The translations under genes and the position numbers were made by a program. Below are positions 1 to 27,300 of a stretch of DNA of 64,000 nucleotides, one piece after another. The first letter of the stretch is position 1; the number at the start of each line of letters is the position of its first letter. A model generated the notes under the pieces. It was not told where the DNA came from. It did not search any database and saw only the letters and a program-made list of their open reading frames with translations. The DNA is from Branchiostoma belcheri. Its lineage: Eukaryota; Chordata; Leptocardii; Amphioxiformes; Branchiostomatidae. The stretch spans positions 150,838-214,837 of the forward strand of contig NW_017803158.1 of NCBI RefSeq assembly GCF_001625305.1, in the 5' to 3' direction.

Positions 1-613
1 CACCTTGATGGCTATTCACAATGCATTCAAGAGCCTTACTCATGATCAACGACATATAGCTTAGTTCTCACCAGACTGTTTGAGCTTAGGGGCCCCCTAG
101 CCCTACGCTGTGATTTGGACCCCTACACTTTCTTTCAATCAGCGTAGGGGTGTTTTTTGGGGGCAGAAGCTTCATAAATCTTTCAAAAAATTAAAAATAT
201 AACTTACTAGTAATAAGAATGAAGCAATACATTCAAGGGAAAACAAAAACTGTCCCCAAATAAGCAAGAAACATTGTCACAGGGGCTTATGAGTTACAAA
301 ATTTTGTGTGAAGAATACCAGACCTCCTGCTGTGGTCATATTTTTGGGACTCAATGCGCGACTTGCACCCCTACGCAGTGAAAAAATCCTGGTGAGAACC
401 CTGTATAGTGGTGAATGTGATATCATTGTTGAATGTTGAACATGACTCGCCTTGGCGTAGAGTGAGTTAAGTATAGACACAAATAGGGAGTTGGCAAACT
501 TACATGACTTGTACATACTTGTAAGGCAGTGGTCTTTCTGTCTTACATACGTGTACAGGGGTTTTATGCGCTGTCTACAGGCCATGATTCTAACCTGGAA
601 GTCTTTTCCCTAG

Positions 614-15906
<15,293 letters not shown>

Positions 15907-15928
15907 ACATACACATGCATATACATGT

Positions 15929-16465
15929 ATTCCAAAAAGCAGTTACTCAAGCAACTGGATATGATTTTGAAAACGTCAGACGTTTCAGCTAGTATCCACT
16001 AGCTTTCGTCAGTGACTGAGAGACCAGAGGGAAATGCAGGTTTATAGGCACAAACTATTGATTGATATGCAAATAAAGTGAAGACAAATTTTTGGAAGTC
16101 GAGAAAGGAACAAAAGTCAGACAAGTCAAGACAAGATAATGCAAATTAGACATAAGGCTAACTGTTATACAGGACAGGAGCTTAAGTGTTGTCTGTCCTC
16201 GGGGCTGGGAGTGCCAAATCCCAAGTGCCGGTACTGTCAAATTTGCATTATCTTGTCTTGACTTGTCTGACTTTTGTTCCTTTTTCGACTTCCAAAAATT
16301 TGTCTTCACGTTATTTGCATATCAATCAATTGTTTGTGCTTATAAACCTGCATTTCCCCTCTGGTCTCTCAGTCACGGACGAAAGCTAGTGGATAGCTGA
16401 AATGTCTGACGTTTTCAAAATCATATCCAGTTGCTTGAGTAACTGCATTTTGGCGTATCGTGTTA
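15929..16465. mobile_element. Long foldback element carrying a hammerhead-like motif
   Basis: Arms of about 220 bp, 15929-16146 and 16239-16462, are inverted copies around a spacer of about 90 bp. The right end reads into GTTACCTGGATGTCTAACC; related ends appear near 35331-35440 and, diverged, near 5340-5480. The left arm keeps an intact ribozyme-like core on the minus strand, while the same place in the right arm is mutated. No ORF is present. Confidence 0.8.
15975..16016 (-). ncRNA. Hammerhead-ribozyme-like motif (type I, minimal)
   Basis: On the minus strand, in order: GTCA (stem I), core CTGACGA, one extra A, hairpin AGCTAGT-GGAT-ACTAGCT (stem II), GAA, ACGT (2-bp stem III), C (expected cleavage residue), TGAC (stem I partner). 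All conserved core bases of the hammerhead consensus are present except for the extra A before stem II. Hammerheads are known in Penelope-like retroelements. Activity is inference. Confidence 0.5.
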
Positions 16466-17197
16466 CCTGGATGTCTAACCTTCATCGACGTACATGCATG
16501 TATTGTATGACTCTTCAGTTTTGTTATCCAAAATTCTAAGTGTGGTCACCAGGAATGTATACCAGAATGAGTTACATTATATGTTACAATAGGTGATACA
16601 TGAATGTACATTAGTACAAAATTAAATTTGCACTTTGAGTGATATTTTACTATAATTCCAAAATATTGTTACTAATATACATGTATTTTATATACATGTA
16701 CAATGTAGTTAAAAACACAGCGAATATTCCATTTAAATTTGTGTCCATAAAACACCACAAATTTGTATAAAGGTCAATACATGAAATACAGTATCTTATG
16801 TCAATCCAAGGCAGTGCAATTCAGAACTTTTAATGTGACTTCTCAGTGCTATACAGAACTGATGTGTGAAAGTTTTTGCGTTACAAAGTAAAAGAGTTCA
16901 TGTGTAAGGGAAGTATTGAAGAATTTTTCCCTGTATTAAGTCTCAAAGTGTAACATTTATTTTAATTTAAGTCAAAAAGCATAAACTTTCTATCATTTTG
17001 CAAATGTGGAAATTTAACATAACGTAAGATAAGCATTAGATGGAATTTTCACAACAGTTATAGGCTTCCCGATTGCTTATGAATTGATTATTATTATTAT
17101 AATATTATATAGGTCTGCTGCAGAGCAATTACCAATTGCTTAGCACATACATGTATATATCTTGCTATGTTTTACTTAAATAAGTACTAGTAATAAC

Positions 17198-17587
17198 CAT
17201 GTTGATTTGATTACATCATCTGGGAACCCCAAAACTGACGTAAGCGTGTAAGTAAAAAAAAGTTTAGCAAAAAAAAGTTGCCTTCATTATGAAATCTATG
17301 TACACAAGTCATATACAGGTTGAACAAATGACTAAACACAAAGAATGTGGTTTGGCGAAAAATAATAGGCTCTTCATTTTCATTTCTTCACATTATCTTC
17401 TTTTACTGAATTGATTTTATGATTTTGGCATTCTATGACATTAGTATCGTTTTTCAATACTTGTTTTGCAACATATGACATATATTCGCTCATTTGTAAC
17501 GATGTATAGTATGGTCGATTTTTTGGGGGGAAACAGACACAAATTCAAGCGCGTGCGGATGTCATCCATATAATGAAATCAACATGG
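17198..17587. mobile_element. MITE, subfamily with ends CATGTTGATTTGATTA
   Basis: The left end CATGTTGATTTGATTA is inverted at the right end (AAATCAACATGG), with GGATGTCATCCATATAAT just inside. The interior AACCCCAAAACTGACG is shared with 59359-59748 and with a fragment near 3445-3500. Non-coding. Confidence 0.65.
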
Positions 17588-18581
17588 CTTAAAACCAAAG
17601 GAATATACTCAATACTCCAAGTTGAACAAAAAAGGCTGACTTTTGTACTAGTAGGAAATTTCTGTTGATGAAGTCTCATTCTACCATTTTTTCTCAATCT
17701 CACAGTACTCCCTGTATTTAAGTGTACATGTGTAGCAGTTATATTGTCTGAAGTCAGAAGAAGGTAAAACTTTGTACATTTTGCCAACAAATGTTGTATA
17801 TTTCGAGCATTAGCACTTAATTAAATAGTGGAAAATTCACAACAGCTATTATTATAATAATAGCAGTCCCAATTACTCCACACTTACATTTCTATTGCTA
17901 AATTAAAGTAAAATTGAGCACTACATGATGATAACTCGAGTTTAATAAAAGACAATATGTACAACTGTACATCATACAAAGAACTTGGAAATTTCTGCTA
18001 ATGAATTCTCTGTCCCATTCTACCATGCTTTTCAGTGTCACAGTTCTTGCCGGTTTATAATTATGGTGTGCTTAACAAGTGAATTTTACGATTGGTGGTC
18101 CCCTAAAAATTGTACACAGGTGTGTTAATCTAATAGTGGTAAATGCTGATGATTTCTTTCATTTGCATGTTAGATGAATGTAAAAAATAAGGCATAAGTT
18201 ATACAAATTGGGACAAGAAAGTTATTGAAGAGCCTTATTTGTGATAAGAAAAGACTGCCATTGCATTTGACAACTATATTATTTGGATGAAGAAGATATT
18301 CCAAATAGTGCAAATGACCATATTTGCATTTCATCAATCAAAAAGAGCAAAACTGTTTGACAGTCCAAATATCCAACAAATTTTTCAACCGGGTCTTTCA
18401 GTGAGCACTCAATGATATCAACGGTTTTCTAATAACCTCCCAATGATAGTTCGATGATGTTCAAAAGATCAAAAACTTCTTTCAATGATCTCTCAAAGAA
18501 AGGTTCATAAATGATCTCAAAGACCAATCAGTATTTTCCTTGTTACTCATCAATTGTCCAAAAGTGTCATCCCTTTTTAAA

Positions 18582-18727
18582 TCATTGTGACTCCCCCTTT
18601 GCGTACAGAGAATTTACTTGTGAGACAGTCGGCCCTGAACCGTACGCAAAATTTCTAGCATCCAACGATTCAGTGGTAGTATGAGACTGACCCTGTCCTG
18701 TCTGATCATGACCACTGGCCATTTTGT
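18582..18727 (-). pseudogene. Frameshifted C-terminal end of the LRR receptor
   Basis: In the other repeat units the codons after CAYCCAGCATCT-like sequence read ACAGAAATGGCC. In the last unit one base is missing (plus strand ATTTTG at 18721-18726 where the others have ATTTCTG). Without that loss the frame would continue with the repeat signature STEMASGHDQTGQ and end in NSLYAKGESQ at a TGA at 18582-18584. As given, it ends in unrelated residues at 18614. It may be an allele, a decay event or a base-call error. Confidence 0.75.
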
Positions 18728-21244
18728 AGATGCTGGGTGATTTGGTGGTGTTTCTACCCCTGCATGCATATAATTTGGCCTTAAAGCAGCTATCACTTCG
18801 TTCAGAGACAGATTTCCAAATCTAATAGATTGAATCTGAGCCTGGGCCTGCCCTGTCTCACCATGACCACTGGCCATTTCTGTAGATGCTGGGTGATTTG
18901 GTGGTGTTTCCACCCCTGCATGCATAGAATGTGGCCGGAAAGCAGCTAGCACTTCGTCCAGAGATAGATTTTCCAATTTAACAGATTGAATGTTGGTCTG
19001 AGATTGGTCCTGTCCTTTCTGATCATGACCACAGGCCATTTCTGTAGATGTTTGGTCATTTGGTGGGGTTTCTACCCCTGCATACATAGGATTTGGCCTT
19101 AAAGCAGCTAGCACATCGTCCAGAGACAGATTTCCAAATCTAATAGATTGAATATTATCCTGAGACTGGGCCTGCCCTGTCTGATCATGACCACAGGCCA
19201 TTTCTGTAGATGTTTGGTCATTTGGTGGGGTTTCTACCCCTGCATACATAGAATTTGGCCTTAAAGCAGCTAGCACTTTGTTCAGAGATAGATTTCCAAA
19301 TCTAATAGATTGAATATTATCCTGAGACTGGGCCTGCCCTGTCTTACCATGACCACTGGACATTTCTGTAGATGTTTGGTCATTTGGTGGTGTTTCCACC
19401 CCTGCATACATAGTATTTGTAATTAAAGCAGCTATCACTTCGTTCAGAGATAGATTTCCGAATTCCACAGATTGAATAATAGCATGAGGCGGAGTCTGCC
19501 CTGTCTGATCATGACCACTCGCTATTACAGTAGCTTTGGGTTTTCTGTTGGATTCAGTGACAGTACGAGTCTGGCAGTGCCCTCTCAGCTTAATATGATG
19601 GTTGTCAATATCTTCATACTGGTGATCATCACCACTGGTCATAGTGTGTATGTTGGATTCAGTGAAAGCCTGAGACTGACCCTGCCCTGTCTGATCATGA
19701 TGGTTGTCAATATCTTCATATTGGTGATCATCACCACTGGTTATTTCAGAAACTGCTGTGTTTGTGTTGGATTCATTAATGGCCTGAGACTGACTCTCCC
19801 CTGTCTGACTATAGTTGTCCATATCTTCATACTGTTGATCATCACCAGAAGTCAGTACAGAACCTGCTGTGTTTGTGTTGCTACCAGCAACATGGGGATT
19901 CGGTACTAAAGGAGGGTGCTTAGTCCTTCTCTTGTAACAAATTGTGAGAATGATGGTGCCAACTAGAACAATACCAGGTACAGAACCACAGAGAGATCCA
20001 ATGAGGATAGGTAGGGGTAAACTGGAAGCAGGTTCTAGTTTGCCTGAAGTGATTGTAAGGGGTGAACTTGGTGTTGCTATCGTTCTGCTTGCGTTGTCTA
20101 CAGGATGTGCTGTTATGCCAGTATTGAGTGTAAAGGACCAGTGATAGCAAGAGCTGACGGTGTCATTGTAACTGTTATTGGTACTTTGTTTTGAGTTAAC
20201 ACTGAACTGAATGGCACATTTCGAGCATACAGGATTTTCCGTAGGGATAGAATTGCTTTTTGTCTTTTGAACTAAAGATGTTGACACTGTAGATGAGGTT
20301 TGGATATCAACAGTCATTGCTGATATGGTTAGCTCTTTACATACCATTTCTTCAGCATTGACATCTAAAAGCTTCTGTCCCTTGAATTTGGGCGGTTGGG
20401 CACATATAACATTGTCTCCTTCAGAAAACCATGACGGAAGATTACCCTTCTTCAGCCTGAATGGAGCCATTCTACAGTCACAACGCCAGGGGTTTGGGTC
20501 AAGTTTTATGGTAATAAGACATGGCAACAAGCCAAAAGGGGGAATGGCAGATAACTTGTTTGCTTGAAGATGCAATGAAAGGAGACGTTCATTTGCTAAT
20601 GCCCCTGACTGAATTATTGTTATCTGGTTGAACGACAAATCCAACGTACTGAGCCAGGGTAGATTTGCAAATGTACCCCCGCGGATCGATGTTATCTTGT
20701 TGTTGGACATATTTAGCACTTGGAGCCGTGGTAAATTTGCAAATGTACCAGCAGCGTGAATCTTTGTTATCTGGTTGTAGGACAGTTGCAACATATATAG
20801 CAAGTTTTCCCCGACGAACGAGGGTAAATTTGCCTGAATCTTTGTCATATTATTGTAGTACAGCCACAACTCTTGTAGCGCTGGTAGATTTGCAAATGCA
20901 CCAGGCTGAATCATTGTTATCTGGTTGGAGTTCAGATACAACTTTTGAAACTTTGGTAAATTTTCAAATGCACCCGACTGTATCGTTGTTATCTTGTTGG
21001 AGTTCAAGCGCAACTCGATTAGCCATGACCAGTCATGCTGTTTTCCAAATGCCCCTGTCTGAATTATTGTTATCTGGTTGTAGGACAAGTCCAAGCTATA
21101 GGTGGGTCTGGGGAGGTTCTCAGGAATGCTGGTGAGGCCCTGGTTGCACCTGCAGACTGACGTTAATGGACAGCTGCAGACATCAGCACCTGGCATGTTG
21201 GATTCCTTCATGACGAGAAGGAAAATCAGCAGGTGCCGTAACAT
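18614..21244 (-). CDS. Leucine-rich-repeat single-pass transmembrane receptor-like protein
   Basis: An 876-codon uninterrupted frame from ATG at 21244. The GTG nine bases upstream is not a start. An acceptor CTGTTTAG| at 21267-21268 suggests a 5' UTR intron. Order: signal peptide (MLRHLLIFLLVM), Cys-rich LRR N-cap (CSCPLTSVCRC), about eight LRRs (LDLSYNQIT type), LRR C-cap (NPWRCDC and two later Cys), a Ser/Thr-rich stalk with sequons, a transmembrane segment near residues 410-435, and basic CYKRRTK. The tail holds three YED(M/I)DN blocks and about five 54-residue repeats with FGNLSL and GVETPPN. Such receptors sit at the cell surface; the YED tyrosines could be phosphorylation or SH2-binding sites (inference). 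The last repeat is frameshifted, so the true C-terminus probably lies at 18582. Orthology is not assignable. Confidence 0.88.
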   Translation of the reverse strand: MLRHLLIFLLVMKESNMPGADVCSCPLTSVCRCNQGLTSIPENLPRPTYSLDLSYNQITIIQTGAFGKQHDWSWLIELRLNSNKITTIQSGAFENLPKFQKLYLNSNQITMIQPGAFANLPALQELWLYYNNMTKIQANLPSFVGENLLYMLQLSYNQITKIHAAGTFANLPRLQVLNMSNNKITSIRGGTFANLPWLSTLDLSFNQITIIQSGALANERLLSLHLQANKLSAIPPFGLLPCLITIKLDPNPWRCDCRMAPFRLKKGNLPSWFSEGDNVICAQPPKFKGQKLLDVNAEEMVCKELTISAMTVDIQTSSTVSTSLVQKTKSNSIPTENPVCSKCAIQFSVNSKQSTNNSYNDTVSSCYHWSFTLNTGITAHPVDNASRTIATPSSPLTITSGKLEPASSLPLPILIGSLCGSVPGIVLVGTIILTICYKRRTKHPPLVPNPHVAGSNTNTAGSVLTSGDDQQYEDMDNYSQTGESQSQAINESNTNTAVSEITSGDDHQYEDIDNHHDQTGQGQSQAFTESNIHTMTSGDDHQYEDIDNHHIKLRGHCQTRTVTESNRKPKATVIASGHDQTGQTPPHAIIQSVEFGNLSLNEVIAALITNTMYAGVETPPNDQTSTEMSSGHGKTGQAQSQDNIQSIRFGNLSLNKVLAALRPNSMYAGVETPPNDQTSTEMACGHDQTGQAQSQDNIQSIRFGNLSLDDVLAALRPNPMYAGVETPPNDQTSTEMACGHDQKGQDQSQTNIQSVKLENLSLDEVLAAFRPHSMHAGVETPPNHPASTEMASGHGETGQAQAQIQSIRFGNLSLNEVIAALRPNYMHAGVETPPNHPASTKWPVVMIRQDRVSLILPLNRWMLEILRTVQGRLSHK
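18690..19510 (-). repeat. Five-copy 162-bp coding tandem repeat in the LRR receptor tail
   Basis: Five units of about 54 codons contain, in order, FGNLSL, a VLAAL helix-like stretch, YAGVETPPN and STEM(A/S)xGH followed by a Gln-rich link. The unit length is a multiple of three and the frame holds until the final unit. Units near the 3' end carry HPASTEM where earlier ones carry DQTSTEM, which suggests stepwise duplication. Confidence 0.88.
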
Positions 21245-21266
21245 TTTCCCCACGGTGTCCTCTCAC

Positions 21267-23640
21267 CTAAACAGAACAGGAAGCTCGCCTGTAAGCCTGG
21301 CCTAAACCGACATTCTATGTTGGATCTCTACAAACCTGACCAGGTCCACTCTCTACAGACAACACCCTTCAGTTTAATTTGCGGTCATTTGGTTATAGTA
21401 CCAGAGCTCCAGATCTCAAAATGTATATTTTCCGGAAAACATTTAAGGCCTGTTTTAAAAAAAAACCTCCTGGGGATATTTGTCCACTCTACCTCCACGC
21501 CAAATTTCAGGTCATTTGGCTGAAACATAGTAGAGTTAAATACATTAGCAGGAGGAGAAGGAGGAGAAGAAGAAACATAAGAGAAATCAATATGTTTCAC
21601 CGCACCACGAGGTGTAAAGCCATAACTATAGGTAAAATGATATAAGAAATATGTAGAATCCAATGATAACCCCCTGTGGATTATTCCTATCATGTATGTT
21701 ATGCACAAGACTTCGGAAGGTCATACATAATCAGTCATAATGGTCAAGAGTTATGCATAGTCCGAACTCGAAAGCTTCAATTATTAATATATATATATAA
21801 TAGTAATTGGTACAGGTAGACCACTGAAACCTTATGTATAACGCTTCCACATAATTATCCATAAATTTGCGTATTAAGATTAATCCCTTGGGGGTCATCA
21901 ATGGATGCTTTGTATTCCTTACATCATGTCTATCTATAGTTTGCGATATTATCGCAGGGTGTAAGGTGTAAAATTGCAAGTCAAACTCTCCTGCCCCAAC
22001 ATTGAAATGTGGGACGTAAACGATTTTTATCTTGAAAATCAACAGTTTGTATCATGGAAATAAAAATTCTAAACAATGATGTAGAGGATAGCTCTCCAAC
22101 TGTTGTATTCTTAGTTATTTCTCACTTCATACTATAGTCATATCAATGTAACAGGCCCATTTTTGATACGGTGGATGTGGTAAAGCCATCTGTTGCATTT
22201 GCTCAAAAGCAAATGGCGGCCTTTTTACTATTCTGCCATGTATTTTTTAGCACAATGGATCACAGAAATACTTTTTTTAAAGCACGGATGTGACAGTGCG
22301 CACCATCCTACGTCAGGGTTTTGACGGATCGTATAACCTACAAGAGGACGAGGCTAATTTTTTTTATATTCTGTATGCGGGAAACACAAGAAAACTGACG
22401 AAAAGCACAAAGATCGAATAGCGTCGAACGCGCGAACGCTTTAGAACTTCGCATTGCGAAGGCGGGGAGTGGAAAATTGGCGGTGGCCAATTCGTCGAGG
22501 CTAGGAGCTAGCCGGATAATACGGACTGAGGAAATTAGGGCAGAAATCACTTTTCAGACTTACATGTCCCATACATGATATAATATTGTTTTATCGAACC
22601 TCTTGTTGCTCTTTAAAAACACACCGACGACTGTAGATTATGCAAATTAGATCTTCATTTACATATTTCATATTCAACTATGCTCATATTAACGTAACTT
22701 CAAAGTGCCTCAAATGTGAGATATATATTTCTCTTAATTATGAAAATAAGATCTAAATGTATAATGTAAATTCATTCATATCTGTCTCTTTCTTGGTTTT
22801 CTTTTCCACGTGTTTGAATTATCAGACGCAGCGGATCTATAATATTCTAACATTAAATATGCAGATTAGATTTTGTTTGGCCTAAGTACTATCAAATTAT
22901 CAAGCATTAGTTAAACTACATACATGATACATGATAAAGTTATGGCGTATTTTTGTCATTTTGTACTGACCGTGCCACTGAAGATTCAAGCAATCGCTGG
23001 GGTCTATCGGGCTCACGTCTGATAGTCCAAGAAAGTTATCCCGTAAACTACCCGGCGGGGCCCCTTTTGCGATAGGGCTATAACCATATTACCAACCTTT
23101 TAAACGAAGGATGTCTTTTGTTTAATGCTAGCCTCCTTCGCAGACCTGTAGGGCACGACTGTACGGCAAAATCGTCCCTCTGCGGCATAACTCGCGCCGC
23201 TCACCGAAAAAAATAATAACGTCGTGCCCTACAGGTCTGCGAAGGAGGCTAGCATAATGCAACGATGGTTGTAAACATCATTACGACTAACAAACATCGG
23301 CAACAGTTGGGACCACAACATGAGCACACGTATTATATGGTAAATGAGGTATTTCCTTTTTATTGTCAGAAAGAAATTGCGCCCAAATCTGAGACTAAAC
23401 AAAGAAATGGTGCTAGGTACCAGCCCAAAGATACACTCACAATAGGTTGACTTACCTTCAATGGGAAGAACAAGCGTAAGGTCGAAAATCAATATACAGC
23501 CACATACCTCCTCTACTTGAAGCAATATTGATGAAAACAATTCGAAATTTCTCGGCTTGTTCCAACGTTGACAGCACTCGTATCGCGTCCAGTCTCAATT
23601 TCAACAGAATATGACAAAATGGCTACGTCCGAAAATTCAG
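21267..23640. other. Upstream region of the LRR gene, no supportable coding exon
   Basis: AT-rich with a more CpG-containing patch at about 22320-22520 and another at 23480-23640. On the minus strand, 23485-23640 ends in a GTATGT donor and could be a non-coding first exon spliced to the acceptor at 21267. This is weak. A short inverted repeat lies at 23127-23253. Confidence 0.35.
23127..23253. mobile_element. Small TIR element with 34-bp perfect arms
   Basis: GCTAGCCTCCTTCGCAGACC at the left is exactly inverted at the right end, with CTGTAGGGCACGAC continuing inward. TAATGC occurs on both sides, three bases offset on the right. The TAGCCTC terminus is shared with the hairpin element at 13398-13616, suggesting a common transposase source. 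Confidence 0.7.
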
Positions 23641-23957
23641 ACTAATCGGAAGCCATGAAAGTATTACAGGGAGAGTCGCAATCCCATATAAGGTCTTGCC
23701 AGAACTACCTCAAAGGAAAAAAACAATTTCACGGTCGCACCAAACCTATGATGTTTAGAAACACTAGCCAGACAAATTTGAATGTTCAAAACGTCTAAGA
23801 ATTCTAAGAAGTTCTGGGATCGTTTTGAATATGCATGTTGTAAGTTTTAGCCTTATATCGCTGCCTCCAGTATTACATACATTTTTTTTTTGTAAATTTG
23901 TTGTGCATTGTTGTTTCGAAACCACTTCGAGAACATGTTTTTCTGTTCCGTGAATAA

Positions 23958-24238
23958 TGTCATCAGGTTGGTAAGACACTGAGTAAAGAGACTCTTTTTA
24001 CACAACCAAGTGTTTTATTCACCAGGCGTTTCGGTGACCGTCTGTCACCTTCCTCAGGGCAATTCTGTTTTATATTGCACTGCAGCACAGATGTCATTGC
24101 TACAGATGCATTCCCAAATGTACAATATTTATATATCTACACATTTGCGTGATTGTATTACAGGAAAATGTACATATAACGAAACGTCGGCTGAATAAAA
24201 TATTGGTTGTGTAAAAAGAGCCTCTTTGCTTAATGTTT
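23958..24238 (-). mobile_element. Foldback element, second copy of the 8706-8935 family
   Basis: The left end GGTTGGTAAGACACTGAGTA is inverted at the right (AAAAAGAGCCTCTTTGCTTA). On the minus strand, at 24028-24057, it has CTGAGGA, an extra A, hairpin GGTGAC-AGACG-GTCACC, then GAAAC. The preceding GCC could pair with the GGC that follows in the intact sister sequence near 24183 (GAAACGTCGGC). Orientation is opposite to the other copy. Confidence 0.65.
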
Positions 24239-24239
24239 T

Positions 24240-26370
24240 TCTGTTGCGTCCCGCAGTCACAATTTACAGTCCAGCTCCATTTGCAAATTTTGTCATCCGG
24301 AAAAAGATTTTAGTTTCTGAAAGTTCTGATTCCTGAATCTTAAATCCTTTTCCCGGATGACAACAGAAAAAAAATTCAATTATTATGTTAAACATTTGTT
24401 TTCTTGTTCAGGATGCAAAGAACTTTTTCGGTGCCCCAAAATAGCGGTAGAGTTTCAATACAATACAGTAATTAATACAGATTCCAACCACTGATGTCTA
24501 CTGACTTTGTTTTGTAACCAAACAAGGAATAGCTAGCACCGCTTACGTAAAAATTGACCTGTATCGATGATTTTTGTCCTTGGTGCTGAAAAGTATATCA
24601 ATGCTGAGGCCCCTCTGCAGCTGAGGATGAATAGGAAAGTTTACAAAACCCGCAAAACTGTAAAACCTCTTTAAATTTAGATCGAACTAATAACTGGTTG
24701 ACATTATATCAGTGAGGTTTGTGTACATGTACACGCCTTCGTGTAAATCTATATATTATGCTTCAAGCTGTGATTAGCACAGGAAGTTCAAACACTAATC
24801 ATTATATAATAAGCCTACGTGATTTTAATGTTGTTACATGTACATCACCTTTTTTGCTTTTTACCCAAACTGTTATTACTGCATACTGTGACATTTTTAA
24901 ATATGCATATTGACTGCGTAGTGTCTACAGCAGAGGAATATGTATAATTGATATAAATTTTAGCAATGTGTAATAATGTGCAACAATGATTTTAACAATA
25001 ATACCTTTTGATGGCATATTTTAATAATATTTTGTGTGGACCACAGAGCAAGTCAGACATCCAGCATGGTTGCCTGCGAGTCTGTTGTCAGAGTGTATTG
25101 TGTATGTTTGAGTTTCTAAGTGAAATAAACCATTCTACTACTACATGTCGGCATTTCATTCATAATCCAGGTAACACTTTTATAACCACATGTGTACTTT
25201 ATTCTGAGATAGATGACAATACAGAACATTCAATATACATGTACGATGGAAATACAGTGTACATTGGTTGACACCAGTAACATCGTCACTATTAGTGCAA
25301 TCTTTGAAGCAACATCAATTTGCATATACGCGGGGTGTTAGTAATTCCATTGGTGATTTCTGTCAACCTGTATTTTAATATGGTGTTGTGGTTGGTATTA
25401 ATGACTTAAAATACAATTATTCCTCCACCAATAAACAAACAAACAAACAAACCAACAAGTAAGATTGAAATGCTGTGCCTGACAATGTGCATTCAATGTT
25501 CCTAAATGCTAACAACGGGTCATTCTCTGACCAAAGGGTTTTTCTCAAATGTTCGGATGTTAACAATCGTATTTTGAACTCAAACTCATGTTTTCTGTTG
25601 TGGTAAATGATGGGATTATTTACCCACTTTAACAGTAGTTACAGATTAAAGTGCAGATGTGACAAATAGGTGTTAAACAGATCACATCCTCAGCCACAGC
25701 ATCAAGTATTAATTAACTTCGCCAAGTTCATTAAGATGTAGTTACTTAATATATTCAATGCTCCGGTGATGGTACTAGATCAATAGAAACATTATTTACT
25801 TTACTTTAAAGCTGCATTGTGTAACATTGTGTAACAATACAAAACAAGACGGTACAAAAAGGACATTTTTCTGGCCATTTCTTAGCAAATATTTTGCTTC
25901 ATGAGTGTTTTTAAAATATGAAACATTGCTGTCAGCCATTTTGTTTACTTTCTGGTACTCCGTGGTGGTGTCACAAACTGTGGGTGCCTCGTGTGGGCTT
26001 TTTTATCACCAACCATCATCAGAAATGTCATATGATAATAAACATAATTTGTTGACCCTATGTAACTAAGACGTTTTAAAGAATTCATGTCACATGTATG
26101 TATTTAACCACACTTTTTTCCCAGGGCAAGCCCTTAATAATAGCTTCAAGCTCGTTGGGCTGCCCTCGCTGTTCTTGTACCTAGCCGAACCAATAAATAA
26201 ATGTCATATAATTGCAAAGATATGTTGAAAAGTTGGATACAAGATACAACCACACGAAGATTTTTTTCAATTAAAAAGATTTGGTGCAGTAATGTTACAT
26301 AATGCTCTTTTAAATATTGTTTGACAAATAGATGTTACATGAGTCATATTTTATCATCAGGGACTAAACA
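24240..26370. other. Gene-free AT-rich stretch
   Basis: No exon with splice signals and matching phase was found on either strand. A (AAAC)n-type short run lies near 25434-25452. The sequence near 25745-25800 resembles diverged members of the tandem unit at 27502-27757. Confidence 0.45.
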
Positions 26371-26375
26371 ATTAA

Positions 26376-27300
26376 CCCTATCTAGACCGGGCTTGGTGGG
26401 ACCGGGGGGGGGGNGNNNNNNNNNNNNNNNNNNNNCGNCCCCCCCCCCCTCAGAACTCGCGAACGGTATATCGTATGACCACCAAATTTTCAGAGGATGG
26501 TGTACTAGTAAAAATTTATCAAACGTACAATTTTTATGTCGTTGTGACGTAATATGACGTCATTATGACGTCATTAATGTGATTTTATTGGCCAAAACCG
26601 TCTAGATAGGTTATTCCCTGAAAACTTAACAGTATACGACATAACTTTACCAAAAGTGTTACTGACAGAATATTAGGGTGTACTAATTCTTATGTTGCCC
26701 ATAGCAACACCGGTGACGTCATAAAATGACGTCATGCATATATTACCTATCCGCCATCTTGGATCATCAATCTTGAATTTTCAAAAAAAGTTTTCTTTCA
26801 GGATAAAGCCTAAAATACATTGTAAACAGACTAAAGACGTTCATATGAACCTTTTTGTTAAAAGAAATGGGAGTATTGATGAAATTTTAAGGAAAATAAG
26901 CTGTATTTACCCGATCTAATGATATGGTCCGCCATCTTGGATTTTGGCAGATGACGTCATCAAATTAGCATAAATTATGCATTTTTAATAAAATTTACAT
27001 TTAATTATAAGAGATGTTATTAATATTAGAAACCATGTGTAACTTGACATAAAACCCATAAAATTCTGTTGTTGAAATGGAAATTATTAAATTTAGCAAA
27101 AAATGCATGTCAGAAACCCGTTGCCATGGCAACAAGAAAATCATAATCTTATTCCACTGATACAGATTTGTTGCCAACAATATTTTTGGAAAAAGTCACC
27201 AAGTTTGGACGGTTCTAGCTCTTGCCGTTCTAGACGCTATGTGACATCAAAGTTGGCGCGGGCACTTTTAGCCCCCCCCCCCCCCACGGTCTAGATAGGG
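26376..27300. mobile_element. piggyBac-like non-autonomous element (TTAA target)
   Basis: Perfect 14-bp TIRs CCCTATCTAGACCG and its inverse are flanked on both sides by TTAA (26372-26375, 27301-27304). TTAA duplication and CCC-starting termini are hallmarks of piggyBac-type transposition. Long G and C runs lie just inside both ends, and the left one holds an assembly gap (26414-26438). The interior has several TGACGTCAT-like palindromes and no transposase. Confidence 0.85.
26414..26438. other. Assembly gap in a poly-G/poly-C run
   Basis: Runs of N with stray G, flanked by nine or more G on the left and ten or more C on the right. G/C homopolymers probably stopped the sequencing reads. Confidence 0.95.

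Larger units (their letters stand above)
15907..18613. other. Intergenic region between the ABCC gene and the LRR gene
   Basis: AT-rich sequence with no supportable coding exon. It holds the foldback element at 15929-16465 and a MITE at 17198-17587. The first AATAAA after the transporter stop is at 16072-16077, inside the foldback element, and is a weak candidate polyadenylation signal. Confidence 0.6.

Noticed and set aside
19472-21135. Plus-strand frames of 145 and 156 codons opposite the LRR gene
   Set aside because: They are antisense shadows of the repeat-rich receptor coding sequence.
22338-22550. 70-codon minus-strand frame in a CpG-richer patch
   Set aside because: No domain and no splice context; the patch may instead be regulatory, which the sequence does not prove.
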